DNA from: Pseudomonas sp. KBW05
Lineage (GTDB): Bacteria > Pseudomonadota > Gammaproteobacteria > Pseudomonadales > Pseudomonadaceae
NCBI RefSeq assembly: GCF_003852405.1
Contig: NZ_QAJM01000014.1
Location: 188,969-252,968, forward strand
Reading direction: 5' to 3'
Length of the DNA stretch: 64,000 nucleotides
Made by a program: the position numbers and the translations under genes. The notes under the pieces were generated by a model. That model saw only the letters and a program-made list of their open reading frames with translations, searched no databases and had not been told where the DNA came from. Of this stretch, positions 45,962 to 54,958 are shown piece by piece. The first letter of the stretch is position 1; each line of letters starts with the position of its first letter.

Positions 45962-48406
45962 ATGACCACCCCCTGCTACCACTGCGCCCTGCCCGTCCCC
46001 GCCGGCAGCCGTTTCACAGCGGTCATCCTCGGCGAACGCCGCGAACTCTGCTGCCCCGGCTGCCAGGCCGTGGCCGAAGCCATCGTGGCCGGCGGCCTGG
46101 AAAGCTATTACCAGCACCGCAGCGAAGCCTCGGCCAACCCCGACGCGTTGCCGGTGCAGCTGGTGGACGAACTGGCGCTGTACGACCGCGCCGACGTGCA
46201 AAAACCCTTCGTACGCCACGACGGCGAACTCGCCGAAACTACCCTGCTGATGGAAGGCATCAGCTGCGCCGCCTGCGGCTGGCTGATCGAAAAACACCTG
46301 CGTCGCCTGCCCGCCGTGGCCGAGGCGCGGCTGAACCTGTCCAACCATCGCCTGCAAGTGCGCTGGGCCGACGGGCAATTGCCGCTGAGCCAACTGCTCG
46401 GCGAGCTGCGCCAGATCGGCTATGCCGCCCACCCCTATCAAGCCGACCGCGCGGCCGAGCAATTGGCCAGCGAAAACCGCCTGGCCTTGCGCCAGCTGGG
46501 CGTAGCCGGGCTGCTGTGGTTCCAGGCGATGATGGCGACCATGGCCACCTGGCCGGAATTCAACATCGACCTGAGCCCCGAGTTGCACGTGATCCTGCGC
46601 TGGGTGGCGATGTTCCTGACCACGCCCATCGTGTTCTACAGCTGCGCGCCGTTTTTCAAAGGTGCGATGCGCGACCTGCGCACGCGCCACCTGACCATGG
46701 ACGTGTCGGTGTCCCTGGCCATCGGCGGGGCGTATCTGGCGGGGATCTGGACCGCAATCACCGGCGTCGGCGAGTTGTATTTCGACGCAGTGGGCATGTT
46801 CGCCCTGTTCCTGCTCGCCGGGCGCTACCTGGAGCGCCGTGCCCGGGAACGGACGGCCGCTGCCACCGCGCAATTGGTCAACCTCTTGCCCGCGTCTTGC
46901 CTGCGCTTGCAACGCGACGGCCAGAGCGAACGCATCCTGCTCAGCGAACTGGCCCTCGGCGACCGCGTGCTGGTACATCCCGGCGCAGTGTTGCCGGCAG
47001 ACGGCGTGATTCTCGACGGCCAATCCAGCATCGATGAATCCCTGCTCACCGGCGAGTACCTGCCGCAACCGCGCCAGGTCGGCGATAGCGTCACCGCTGG
47101 CACCCTCAACGTCGAAGGCGCGCTGACCGTCGAAGTGCGCGCCCTCGGCCACGACACGCGCCTGTCCGCCATCGTGCGCCTGCTGGAACGGGCCCAGGCG
47201 GAAAAACCACGCCTGGCGCAAATCGCCGACCGCGCCGCGCAGTGGTTCCTGTTGTGCTCGCTGATTGCCGCCGCCGTGATCGGCCTGGTGTGGTGGGAGC
47301 TGGATTCATCCCGCGCGTTCTGGATCGTCCTGGCCATGCTCGTTGCGACCTGCCCCTGCGCTCTGTCGCTGGCCACGCCCACCGCCCTCACTGCCGCCAC
47401 CGGCACCCTGCACAAACTCGGGCTGTTGCTGACCCGTGGCCATGTGCTGGAAGGCCTGAACCAGATCGACACGGTGATTTTCGACAAGACCGGCACCCTC
47501 ACCGAAGGCCGCTTGGCCCTCCGCGCGATCCGGCCCCTGGGCACGCTGGACAGCGATGCCTGCCTGGGCCTCGCCGCCGCCCTCGAAAACCGCTCCGAAC
47601 ACCCGATTGCCCGCGCCTTTGGCCGCGCCCCGCTGGCCGCCGACGAGGTGCTCAGCACCCCGGGCCTGGGCCTGGAGGGCCGTGTCGGCGAGCACCAACT
47701 ACGCATCGGCCAGCCCGGGTTTGTCTGCGCCCTCAGCGGTTGCCCGATCCCCGCCTCACCGGGCGAAGCCGGGCAATGGCTGCTGCTGGGCGATACCCAC
47801 GGCGCCCTCGCCTGGTTTGTCCTCGATGACCGTTTGCGCAGCGACGCCCCGGCCCTGCTGGCAGCGTGCAAGGCGCGCGGTTGGCGCACCTTGTTGCTGT
47901 CGGGAGACAGCTCGCCGATGGTCGCCAGCGTGGCGGCCGAACTGGGCATCGACGAAGCCCGTGGCGGCCTGCGCCCGGACGACAAGCTGCAGGTGTTGCA
48001 ACAGTTGCACCAGCAAGGCCGCAAGGTGCTGATGCTCGGCGACGGGGTCAACGATGTGCCGGTCCTCGCCGCCGCCGATATCAGCGTAGCCATGGGTTCG
48101 GCCACCGACCTGGCCAAGACCAGCGCCGACGCGGTGCTGCTGTCCAACCGCCTCGACGCCCTGGCCCAGGCCTTTACCCTGGCGCGACGCACCCGGCGCG
48201 TGATCATTGAAAACTTGCTGTGGGCCGGGCTATACAATGGCCTTATGCTGCCGTTTGCCGCCCTGGGTTGGATCACGCCGATCTGGGCGGCGATCGGCAT
48301 GTCCCTCAGTTCGTTGACCGTGGTGCTCAACGCCCTGCGCCTGACTCGCCAGCCGAGCGCGCCGGCCACCAGCGCCCCTACAGTCACCCGCCCGCTGCCG
48401 GCATAA
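45962..48406 (+). CDS. ccoI: copper-transporting P-type ATPase CcoI (FixI/CtpA type)
   Basis: An 814-residue P1B-ATPase. A Cys-rich N-terminus (TPCYHCALP, then LCCPGCQAV) is followed by a heavy-metal domain with MEGISCAACG. Then eight membrane helices with the transport motif TCPCALS, phosphorylation site DKTGT, SEHP, and GDGVNDVPVL. This branch exports Cu(I) for oxidase assembly rather than detoxification. The ATG at 45962 has no evident Shine-Dalgarno sequence and follows a REP hairpin at 32 bases, so translation may be modest. Confidence 0.94.
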   Translation: MTTPCYHCALPVPAGSRFTAVILGERRELCCPGCQAVAEAIVAGGLESYYQHRSEASANPDALPVQLVDELALYDRADVQKPFVRHDGELAETTLLMEGISCAACGWLIEKHLRRLPAVAEARLNLSNHRLQVRWADGQLPLSQLLGELRQIGYAAHPYQADRAAEQLASENRLALRQLGVAGLLWFQAMMATMATWPEFNIDLSPELHVILRWVAMFLTTPIVFYSCAPFFKGAMRDLRTRHLTMDVSVSLAIGGAYLAGIWTAITGVGELYFDAVGMFALFLLAGRYLERRARERTAAATAQLVNLLPASCLRLQRDGQSERILLSELALGDRVLVHPGAVLPADGVILDGQSSIDESLLTGEYLPQPRQVGDSVTAGTLNVEGALTVEVRALGHDTRLSAIVRLLERAQAEKPRLAQIADRAAQWFLLCSLIAAAVIGLVWWELDSSRAFWIVLAMLVATCPCALSLATPTALTAATGTLHKLGLLLTRGHVLEGLNQIDTVIFDKTGTLTEGRLALRAIRPLGTLDSDACLGLAAALENRSEHPIARAFGRAPLAADEVLSTPGLGLEGRVGEHQLRIGQPGFVCALSGCPIPASPGEAGQWLLLGDTHGALAWFVLDDRLRSDAPALLAACKARGWRTLLLSGDSSPMVASVAAELGIDEARGGLRPDDKLQVLQQLHQQGRKVLMLGDGVNDVPVLAAADISVAMGSATDLAKTSADAVLLSNRLDALAQAFTLARRTRRVIIENLLWAGLYNGLMLPFAALGWITPIWAAIGMSLSSLTVVLNALRLTRQPSAPATSAPTVTRPLPA

Positions 48407-48428
48407 GCCGGGCGGGCATGGAGTACCG

Positions 48429-48641
48429 ATGCCAGCTCTCTACGTGATGATTCCAGCGGCGCTGCTGTTAGTGGGCGTGGCCATCTACATCTTCTTCTGG
48501 GCGGTGGACAGCGGCCAGTACGACGACCTTGATGGTCCGGCACACAGCGTGCTGTTTGACGACCAGGACCCCAACCACCTGGCCGCTGTCGACGAGGCCA
48601 ACGGCCCCGAACAGCCGCCCAAAGACCCGCCCCATGCTTGA
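48429..48641 (+). CDS. ccoS: cbb3 oxidase assembly protein CcoS
   Basis: A 70-residue protein with one membrane helix (VMIPAALLLVGVAIYIFFWAV) followed by the CcoS signature SGQYDDLDGPAHSVLFDD and a Pro-rich tail. CcoS is required for insertion of heme b3 and CuB into CcoN. It follows ccoI by 22 bases and overlaps the next gene by 8 bases. Confidence 0.93.
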   Translation: MPALYVMIPAALLLVGVAIYIFFWAVDSGQYDDLDGPAHSVLFDDQDPNHLAAVDEANGPEQPPKDPPHA

Positions 48642-49317
48642 ATTGGCGCCGCTGCTGGTCTCCGCGCTGATCCTTGGCCTGCTCGGCGGCGGCCACTGCC
48701 TGGGCATGTGTGGCGGGCTGATGGGCGCGCTGACCCTGGCAATCCCCAAGGAGCAACGCAGCCGGCGCTTTCGCCTGCTGCTGGCGTACAACCTGGGGCG
48801 CATCCTCAGCTATGCCACGGCCGGCATCTTGATCGGCCTGGCGGGCTGGGCCGTGGCGAACAGCCCGGCGGCGATGTTCATGCGCGTGCTGGCCGGGTTG
48901 CTGCTGATCAGCATGGGCTTGTACCTGGCCGGCTGGTGGAGCGGCCTGACCCGCATCGAAAGCCTCGGGCGCGGCCTGTGGCGGCATATCCAGCCGATTG
49001 CCAACTGTTTGCTGCCGGTGTCCAGCCTGCCGCGCGCCTTGCTGCTGGGCGCGCTCTGGGGCTGGTTGCCGTGCGGATTGGTCTACAGCACCCTGCTGTG
49101 GGCGGCGAGCCAGGGCAATGCGCTGGACAGCGGGTTGTTGATGCTGGCGTTTGGATTGGGCACGTGGCCGGTGCTGCTGGCGACCGGGCTGGCGGCCGAG
49201 CGGGTCACGGCGCTGTTACGCAAACGCAGCGTAAGAATGACCGGTGGCCTGCTGGTGATTCTGTTTGGAATTTGGACATTGCCCGGTCCGCATCAGCACT
49301 GGCTAATGGGCCACTAA
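48634..49317 (+). CDS. SafE/TauE-like membrane protein of the ccoGHIS cluster
   Basis: A 227-residue membrane protein with about six helices, corresponding to PA1547. It overlaps the ccoS end (ATG at 48634). The motif GGGHCLGMCGGLMGAL near residue 17 has His and two Cys on a helix, and WLPCGLVYSTLLWA near 140 adds another Cys; both are typical of the 'sulfite exporter' group found in oxidase clusters, where copper handling has been suggested. I leave the symbol blank because the name is not uniform. Confidence 0.8.
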   Translation: MLELAPLLVSALILGLLGGGHCLGMCGGLMGALTLAIPKEQRSRRFRLLLAYNLGRILSYATAGILIGLAGWAVANSPAAMFMRVLAGLLLISMGLYLAGWWSGLTRIESLGRGLWRHIQPIANCLLPVSSLPRALLLGALWGWLPCGLVYSTLLWAASQGNALDSGLLMLAFGLGTWPVLLATGLAAERVTALLRKRSVRMTGGLLVILFGIWTLPGPHQHWLMGH

Positions 49318-49346
49318 ATCGCCATGTGGCATAGCGCCGCTCCCCG

Positions 49347-49360
49347 TTGATGCAAATCAA
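49347..49360 (+). promoter_or_regulatory. ANR/FNR box before hemN
   Basis: TTGAT-GCAA-ATCAA: a perfect match to the FNR/ANR consensus, 61 bases before the hemN ATG. That spacing suits an activator site near -40. Anaerobic induction of hemN by Anr is well known in pseudomonads. Confidence 0.9.
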
Positions 49361-49420
49361 GATGCCATCTGCGCCACGCCCCTAGACTCGGCCCATTAGC
49401 CTATCCGGGGGAACGCCCGC

Positions 49421-50803
49421 ATGCTCGACGCCATTCGTTGGGACACCGATCTGATTCACCGCTACGACTTGGCGGGGCCGCGCTACACGTCCTACCCCAC
49501 CGCCGTACAATTCGACAGCCAGGTCGGCACATTCGACCTGCTCCACGCCCTGCGCGACAGCCGCAAGGCCGCGCGGCCGTTGTCGTTGTATGTGCATGTG
49601 CCGTTCTGCGCGAACATCTGCTACTACTGCGCCTGCAACAAGGTCATCACCAAGGACCGTGGCCGTGCCCATGCCTACCTGCAACGGCTGGAGCAGGAGA
49701 TCCAACTGGTGGCCTGCCACCTCGACCCGAAACAGCCGGTTGAGCAACTGCACTTCGGCGGCGGCACCCCGACCTTTCTCAGCCACGACGAACTGCGTCA
49801 AGTCATGGGCTGCCTGCGCAAGCACTTCAATCTGCTCGACGATGACTCCGGCGACTACGGCATCGAGATCGACCCGCGCGAAGCCGACTGGGCCACCATG
49901 GGCCTGTTGCGCGAGTTGGGTTTCAACCGCGTGAGCATTGGCCTGCAAGACCTCGACCCCGAGGTGCAACGGGCGGTCAATCGCCTGCAAAGCCTGGAAG
50001 AAACCCGCGCCGTGATCGACGCGGCGCGCACCCTGCAATTTCGCTCGATCAATATCGATCTGATCTACGGCCTGCCCAAGCAAACCCCGCTCAACTTTGC
50101 ACGCACCGTGGAAGAAGTGATCAAGCTGCAACCCGACCGCCTGTCGGTGTTCAACTACGCCCACCTGCCGGAGCGCTTCATGCCGCAGCGGCGGATCAAC
50201 ACCGACGACCTGCCCTCCCCGGCGGAAAAACTGCTGATGCTGCAAACCACCATCGAGCAGTTGACCCAGGCCGGCTACCGCTACATCGGCATGGACCACT
50301 TCGCCCTGCCGGACGACGAGCTGGCCATCGCCCAGGAAGAAGGCACCTTGCAACGTAACTTCCAGGGCTACACCACCCATGGCCATTGCGACCTGATCGG
50401 CCTCGGCGTGTCGGCCATCAGCCAGATCGGCGACCTGTACTGCCAGAACACCAGCGACCTCAACGCTTACCAGAACACCTTGGCCAGCGCACAACTGGCC
50501 ACCAGCCGTGGCTTGGTATGCACCACGGACGATCGGCTGCGCCGGGAAGTGATCCAGCAGTTGATCTGCAATTTCAGCCTGGCATTCGACAAGGTCGAAC
50601 AGGCCTTCAACATCGATTTTCGCGGGTATTTCGACGATATCTGGCCCCAGCTTGAGGCCATGGCCGCCGACGGCCTGATCGCACTGGATGCCCAGGGCAT
50701 TCGCGTATTGCCGGCCGGGCGCCTGCTGGTGCGTTCGGTGTGCATGGTGTTCGATGCCTACCTGGAGCACCAGAATAGGCAGCGGTTTTCACGGGTGATT
50801 TGA
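49421..50803 (+). CDS. hemN: oxygen-independent coproporphyrinogen III oxidase
   Basis: A 460-residue radical-SAM enzyme. The cluster motif C-x3-C-x2-C is Cys63-Cys67-Cys70 (FCANICYYCAC). FGGGTPTFL near 110 is the SAM-binding glycine stretch. MDHFALPDDELA near 285 and the C-terminal domain match HemN rather than the truncated HemW proteins. It converts coproporphyrinogen III to protoporphyrinogen IX without oxygen, so heme for the cbb3 oxidases can be made when oxygen is scarce. Control by the perfect ANR box upstream. Confidence 0.96.
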   Translation: MLDAIRWDTDLIHRYDLAGPRYTSYPTAVQFDSQVGTFDLLHALRDSRKAARPLSLYVHVPFCANICYYCACNKVITKDRGRAHAYLQRLEQEIQLVACHLDPKQPVEQLHFGGGTPTFLSHDELRQVMGCLRKHFNLLDDDSGDYGIEIDPREADWATMGLLRELGFNRVSIGLQDLDPEVQRAVNRLQSLEETRAVIDAARTLQFRSINIDLIYGLPKQTPLNFARTVEEVIKLQPDRLSVFNYAHLPERFMPQRRINTDDLPSPAEKLLMLQTTIEQLTQAGYRYIGMDHFALPDDELAIAQEEGTLQRNFQGYTTHGHCDLIGLGVSAISQIGDLYCQNTSDLNAYQNTLASAQLATSRGLVCTTDDRLRREVIQQLICNFSLAFDKVEQAFNIDFRGYFDDIWPQLEAMAADGLIALDAQGIRVLPAGRLLVRSVCMVFDAYLEHQNRQRFSRVI

Positions 50804-50809
50804 GCGCGG

Positions 50810-51274
50810 TTATTTCATCGCCAGGCCGGCGGCCTTGATCGCGTCGCCAGCACTCATATCTTTCATCGCCTTGGTCAAGGACGCCTGGGCACTGGTCAGG
50901 CTGGCCTGCAGCGCACCCAACGCCGATTGCAGGGCAGTGGCCTTGGCCCTGGCCTGATCGGGACTGAGGCTCTTGTCAGCCATGACCGCCGCCATTTCCG
51001 CCTGTTTCTCGGCGATCTGCTTCTTGATCTCGCGGATCATCTTCAACAGCTGTTTGACGTTGTCCGCCAGGCCGCTGTCGTCGATGTCGCTGTTGGAAGT
51101 TTTCTCGGCCGCCGCCGCTTTCATCGCCGCACCGGAAATAACCACCGAGACCGCAGGTTTGGTTTCATCGGCGGCCTTGGGATCGGCGGCGTCGGTTTTA
51201 GCAACGGGCTTTTTTGTATCTGGCGTCGTCGTAATCTGCGTGCGCATTGCCAGGTCGAGCGTAAGGGAAGCCAT
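50810..51274 (-). CDS. hypothetical protein, PA1545-like coiled coil
   Basis: A 154-residue soluble protein without signal peptide or membrane helix. The first 60 residues are low-complexity (Lys, Asp, Ala, Pro, Thr). The rest is a long predicted helix pair rich in Ala, Gln, Lys (KQLLKMIREIKKQIAEKQAEMAAVM, here split by no proline), ending AGLAMK. I use the ATG at 51274, since the codons before it look non-coding, though its ribosome site is poor. It lies convergent to hemN (6-base gap) and divergent from anr, the same arrangement as in P. aeruginosa. Function unknown. Confidence 0.65.
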   Translation of the reverse strand: MASLTLDLAMRTQITTTPDTKKPVAKTDAADPKAADETKPAVSVVISGAAMKAAAAEKTSNSDIDDSGLADNVKQLLKMIREIKKQIAEKQAEMAAVMADKSLSPDQARAKATALQSALGALQASLTSAQASLTKAMKDMSAGDAIKAAGLAMK

Positions 51275-51429
51275 CTTGTGAACATCCAGGTTCCAGGGTT
51301 GATAGCAAGCCATCGGCACCCGACGAAAAATCTTTATACCCCTGTCGGTTTTTTGTACAGGCTGGCCTCACCCTCCCTCAGTGCGTTACCCTTACGTCTT
51401 ATGTGTGTTTTCCCACAAGGATTTAAGAA

Positions 51430-52164
51430 ATGTCCGAGCCAGTTAAACTGCGCGCTCACAGCCAGGCTCATTGCAAGGATTGCAGCCTGGCCCCCCTCTG
51501 CTTGCCACTTTCGTTGAATTTGGAAGACATGGATGCGCTGGACGACATCGTTAAACGCGGCCGCCCACTGAAAAAAGGCGAGTTCCTGTTTCGCCAGGGC
51601 GACAAGTTCGATTCCGTCTATGCAGTACGTTCCGGCGCGTTGAAGACGTTCAGCCTGAGCGACAGCGGCGAAGAGCAGATCACCGGTTTCCACTTGCCCA
51701 GCGAATTGGTCGGGCTATCCGGCATGGACACCGAGATTCATCCGGTGTCGGCCCAGGCGCTGGAGACCACGTCGGTGTGCGAAATTCCTTTCGAACGCCT
51801 GGACGAACTGGCCCTGCAATTGCCGCAGTTGCGCCGCCAGTTGATGCGCGTGATGAGCCGCGAGATTCGTGACGACCAACAAATGATGCTGCTGCTGTCG
51901 AAGAAAACCGCCGACGAGCGCATCGCTACCTTCCTGGTCAACCTGTCCGCACGCTTCCGCGCCCGTGGCTTCTCGGCCAACCAGTTCCGCCTGAGCATGT
52001 CGCGCAATGAAATCGGCAACTACCTGGGCCTCGCGGTGGAAACCGTGTCCCGCGTGTTTACCCGCTTCCAGCAGAACGAGCTGATCGCCGCCGAGGGCAA
52101 GGAAGTACATATCCTCGACCCGATCCAACTGTGCGCGCTGGCCGGTGGCTCCCTCGAGGGCTGA
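51430..52164 (+). CDS. anr: oxygen-sensing transcriptional regulator Anr (FNR/CRP family)
   Basis: A 244-residue FNR-type regulator. The oxygen-labile [4Fe-4S] ligands are Cys15, Cys18, Cys24 ([11 protein letters not shown]) and Cys117 (TTSVCEIP). The cyclic-nucleotide-like barrel follows, then a dimer helix ([19 protein letters not shown]) and the helix-turn-helix with [21 protein letters not shown], whose E-x-x-S-R reads TTGA half sites. Anr activates the low-oxygen genes of this very block. The gene begins 26 bases after a pyrimidine-rich stretch. Confidence 0.96.
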   Translation: MSEPVKLRAHSQAHCKDCSLAPLCLPLSLNLEDMDALDDIVKRGRPLKKGEFLFRQGDKFDSVYAVRSGALKTFSLSDSGEEQITGFHLPSELVGLSGMDTEIHPVSAQALETTSVCEIPFERLDELALQLPQLRRQLMRVMSREIRDDQQMMLLLSKKTADERIATFLVNLSARFRARGFSANQFRLSMSRNEIGNYLGLAVETVSRVFTRFQQNELIAAEGKEVHILDPIQLCALAGGSLEG

Positions 52165-52244
52165 TCCAGACACTTGCGGCCGCGCCAACCAGCGAGGCCG
52201 CAGGTATACTTCGAGTCCGTTTCCAACCCCAGGACTCTTCGACG

Positions 52245-52793
52245 ATGACCTTCGATTCGTTCGACATAAAATCCCTGATCCGCCCTGTCATCGACTTCCC
52301 CAAGCCTGGGGTGATCTTTCGTGACATCACGCCACTGTTCCAATCGCCCCGCGCCCTGCGCCTGGTGGCTGATACCTTTGCCCATCGCTATGTCGAAGCT
52401 GACTTCACCCATATCGGCGCGATGGATGCGCGGGGCTTCCTGATCGGCTCGATCATCGCCTACCAGTTGAACAAGCCGCTGATCCTGTTCCGCAAGCAGG
52501 GCAAACTGCCGGCCGATGTGCTGGCCGAGGGTTACCAGACCGAATACGGCGAAGCCTTCCTGGAAGTGCATGCCGACAGCCTGTGTGAAGGCGACTCGGT
52601 GCTGATGTTCGATGACCTGATTGCCACTGGCGGGACCTTGATTGCTGCGGCGAATCTGGTGCGGCGCATGGGCGCGAAAATTTTTGAAGCGGCGGCGATT
52701 ATTGATTTGCCGGAGCTGGGTGGCTCGCAGCGCTTGGAAGATATGGGGATTCCGACGTTTTGTTTGACGCAGTTTGCCCTGACTGAGCAGTAA
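52245..52793 (+). CDS. apt: adenine phosphoribosyltransferase
   Basis: A 182-residue type I phosphoribosyltransferase. [11 protein letters not shown] is near the start. [11 protein letters not shown] holds the pyrophosphate loop. The PRPP-binding motif [14 protein letters not shown] is near 125. The enzyme salvages adenine to AMP. The ATG at 52245 has AGGA 11 bases before it. It follows anr in the order known from P. aeruginosa. A REP pair closes the transcription unit. Confidence 0.95.
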   Translation: MTFDSFDIKSLIRPVIDFPKPGVIFRDITPLFQSPRALRLVADTFAHRYVEADFTHIGAMDARGFLIGSIIAYQLNKPLILFRKQGKLPADVLAEGYQTEYGEAFLEVHADSLCEGDSVLMFDDLIATGGTLIAAANLVRRMGAKIFEAAAIIDLPELGGSQRLEDMGIPTFCLTQFALTEQ

Positions 52794-52813
52794 CTTTTTC
52801 GGTTGTCTGTGCT

Positions 52814-52907
52814 GGCCTCTTCGCGAGCAAGCCCGCTCCCACATTCGACCTCATTCCAAAGGATGTACTCGGTCAACTGTGGGAGCGGGCTTGCTCGCGA
52901 AGAGGCC
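52814..52907. repeat. REP pair in outward orientation
   Basis: GGCCTCTTCGCGAGCAAG... and its complement, 29-base perfect arms, with a 36-base loop. Same orientation and same flanking GGCCTCTT as the right arm of the pair at 45.9 kb. It lies between convergent apt and the acyl-CoA dehydrogenase gene. Confidence 0.92.
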
Positions 52908-52924
52908 CTAAAAACACTACAAAA

Positions 52925-54073
52925 CTACAGCCCCATCTGCTTGCTGATGATCTCGTTCATCACCTCTCGCGTCCCCCCACCAATCGACAGAATGCGATTG
53001 TCGCGATACAGCCGCTCCACCAGGCTGCCGCGCATATACCCCTGCCCGCCGAGGATCTGCACCGCGTCATAAGTGACCCGATCCGCCGTGTCGGTCGCCA
53101 GGTTCTTGGCCATGGAAATTTCCTTGATCACACTCTTGCCCGCCGCCATCTTCGCCGCCTGGCGATAGGTGAATTCCCGCGAGACTTCCACCGCCGTGGC
53201 CATTTCCGCCAACCGGTGCTTGAGCACCTGGAATTTGCCGATAGGCTTGCCGAACGCTTCACGCTGAGCGGCCCACGTGAGGCTTTCTTCCAGGGCCATT
53301 TGCGCCGTCATGTTGGCCATCAACGCCAGGGCCAGGCGTTCGCTCTGGAAGTTGCCCATGATGCAGGCAAAGCCCATGTTCTCGGCGCCGATCAAGTTGC
53401 CTACGGGCACTCGGCAATCGTCGAAGAACAATTCGGCTGTGTCCGACGCCCACCAGCCCATTTTCTTCAGGGGCTGACCGACGGTGAAACCGGGAGTATT
53501 TTTTTCGATGAGTAGCAGGCTGATGCCGGCAAAGCCCGGCCCGCCGGTGCGCACGGCAACCGTATAGAAGTCGGCGCGGATGCCGCTGGTGATAAAGGTC
53601 TTGCTACCGCTGACCCGGTAATGGTCGCCATCACGGACGGCGCGGGTTTGCAGGTTGGCCACATCGGAACCACCGCCCGGCTCGGTGACGGCCAGGGCGA
53701 TGATCTTTTCGCCCGCCAGCACCAAAGGCGCCACGCGTTCGCGCACCTCGGGCCGCGCCCATTTGACGACGGGCGGCAGGCCTATATCCAGCGAACCGAG
53801 CCCCGCCACCACACCGCCAGAGCCACAGCGCATCAACTCCTCGCTGGCCGCGACCTTGGCGAACAAATCGCCTTCATGGCTGCCGCCGAGGGCTTCGGGG
53901 TAGCCGATACCCAGGATCCCCGCCGCGCCGGCCTTGAGGTATAGCTCGCGGGGAAAGCTCTCGGCCTCCTCCCATTGCTCGATCCCCGGCAGCATCTCGC
54001 GCTCGACAAAACGGCGCACGCTGTCGCGGACCAATTGGTGGCTAGGGTCGAAGTAGTCCTGATAGGCAGACAT
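52925..54073 (-). CDS. acyl-CoA dehydrogenase
   Basis: A 382-residue flavoprotein with the three-domain acyl-CoA dehydrogenase fold. ALAVTEPGGGSDVANL binds FAD and substrate in the middle domain. The C-terminal helical domain has QILGGQGYMRGSLVERLYRD and ends EIISKQMGL. Glu in the strand IGGGTREVMNE is the candidate catalytic base, the position used by short/medium-chain enzymes. I take the ATG at 54073, with GGAG 8 bases upstream. It sits beside recR as PA1535 does in P. aeruginosa. A palindrome of TetR type lies just upstream. Confidence 0.9.
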   Translation of the reverse strand: MSAYQDYFDPSHQLVRDSVRRFVEREMLPGIEQWEEAESFPRELYLKAGAAGILGIGYPEALGGSHEGDLFAKVAASEELMRCGSGGVVAGLGSLDIGLPPVVKWARPEVRERVAPLVLAGEKIIALAVTEPGGGSDVANLQTRAVRDGDHYRVSGSKTFITSGIRADFYTVAVRTGGPGFAGISLLLIEKNTPGFTVGQPLKKMGWWASDTAELFFDDCRVPVGNLIGAENMGFACIMGNFQSERLALALMANMTAQMALEESLTWAAQREAFGKPIGKFQVLKHRLAEMATAVEVSREFTYRQAAKMAAGKSVIKEISMAKNLATDTADRVTYDAVQILGGQGYMRGSLVERLYRDNRILSIGGGTREVMNEIISKQMGL

Positions 54074-54105
54074 CGGCAAGCTCCACGGTGAGGTGGAGGA
54101 AAATT

Positions 54106-54123
54106 ACCAAGCGCTTGCTTGGT
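54106..54123. promoter_or_regulatory. TetR-type operator candidate before the acyl-CoA dehydrogenase gene
   Basis: ACCAAGCGCTTGCTTGGT contains CAAG-CG-CTTG and the outer ACCAAG/CTTGGT. It sits 33 bases before the start codon. Such CAAG/CTTG palindromes are the sites of TetR repressors of acyl-CoA catabolism. No regulator gene is next to it. Confidence 0.5.
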
Positions 54124-54165
54124 TATCAAGCCAGACACAAATATCACCCACAACACAAAACCACT

Positions 54166-54253
54166 GTGGGAGCGGGCTTGCTCGCGAATGCGGTGGGTCA
54201 GTCAATAAATCTGGTGACTGACACACTGTATTCGCGAGCAAGCCCGCTCCCAC
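54166..54253. repeat. REP doublet (GTGGGAGCGGGCTTGC family)
   Basis: Inverted pair between the promoter of the acyl-CoA dehydrogenase gene and the 3' end of recR. Confidence 0.92.
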
Positions 54254-54289
54254 ACAAGCCCTCACCCACCGTTAGTTTTGCAGTATTGG

Positions 54290-54892
54290 TTAGAGCGCGA
54301 TTGGCTTGCGACCGGCAAAGGAGTGCGCCAACGTGCCGCCGTCCACCAGCTCCAACTCGCCCCCCAACGGCACGCCATGGGCGATACGCGAAGTGATCAG
54401 GCCTTTGTTGGTCAGCAGTTGCGCGATGTAATGCGCCGTCGCTTCGCCTTCCACCGTCGGGTTGGTGGCCAGGATCACCTCGGTAAAGGTGCCCTGCTCT
54501 TCAATTCGCGCCACCAGTTGCGGAATGCCAATCGCCTCCGGCCCCAGGCCGTCGAGCGGCGAGAGGTGGCCCTTGAGCACAAAGTAGCGCCCGCGATAAC
54601 CGGTCTGCTCCACCGCGTACACATCCATCGGCCCTTCCACCACGCACAGCAACGTGTCGTCGCGGCGCGGGTCGGCGCATTGCGGGCAGAGGTCTTCTTC
54701 GGTAAGGGTGCGGCACTGGCGGCAGTGGCCCACGCCAGTCATGGCCTGGCTCAGGGCCTGGGCCAACCGGGTGCCGCCACTGCGGTCACGCTCCAGCAGT
54801 TGCAGCGCCATGCGCTGGGCGGTTTTCTGGCCGACGCCGGGCAAGGTGCGCAGGGCGTCGATCAGTTGGCGAATCAGGGGGCTGAAGCTCAT
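54290..54892 (-). CDS. recR: recombination mediator RecR
   Basis: A 200-residue DNA-repair protein. A helix-hairpin-helix ([17 protein letters not shown]) is followed by a four-Cys zinc site ([18 protein letters not shown]) and the Toprim domain with [12 protein letters not shown] and [13 protein letters not shown]. RecR with RecO loads RecA at gaps. An in-frame TTG 18 bases upstream is possible, but the ATG gives the standard length. It normally follows ybaB directly; here a reductase gene of over 1 kb separates them. Confidence 0.95.
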   Translation of the reverse strand: MSFSPLIRQLIDALRTLPGVGQKTAQRMALQLLERDRSGGTRLAQALSQAMTGVGHCRQCRTLTEEDLCPQCADPRRDDTLLCVVEGPMDVYAVEQTGYRGRYFVLKGHLSPLDGLGPEAIGIPQLVARIEEQGTFTEVILATNPTVEGEATAHYIAQLLTNKGLITSRIAHGVPLGGELELVDGGTLAHSFAGRKPIAL

Positions 54893-54958
54893 GGGCGAAG
54901 GGTCCGACAAAACAACGAGACGCGGTTTATACCCGCGCCCCGGATTAGCGTCAAATGC

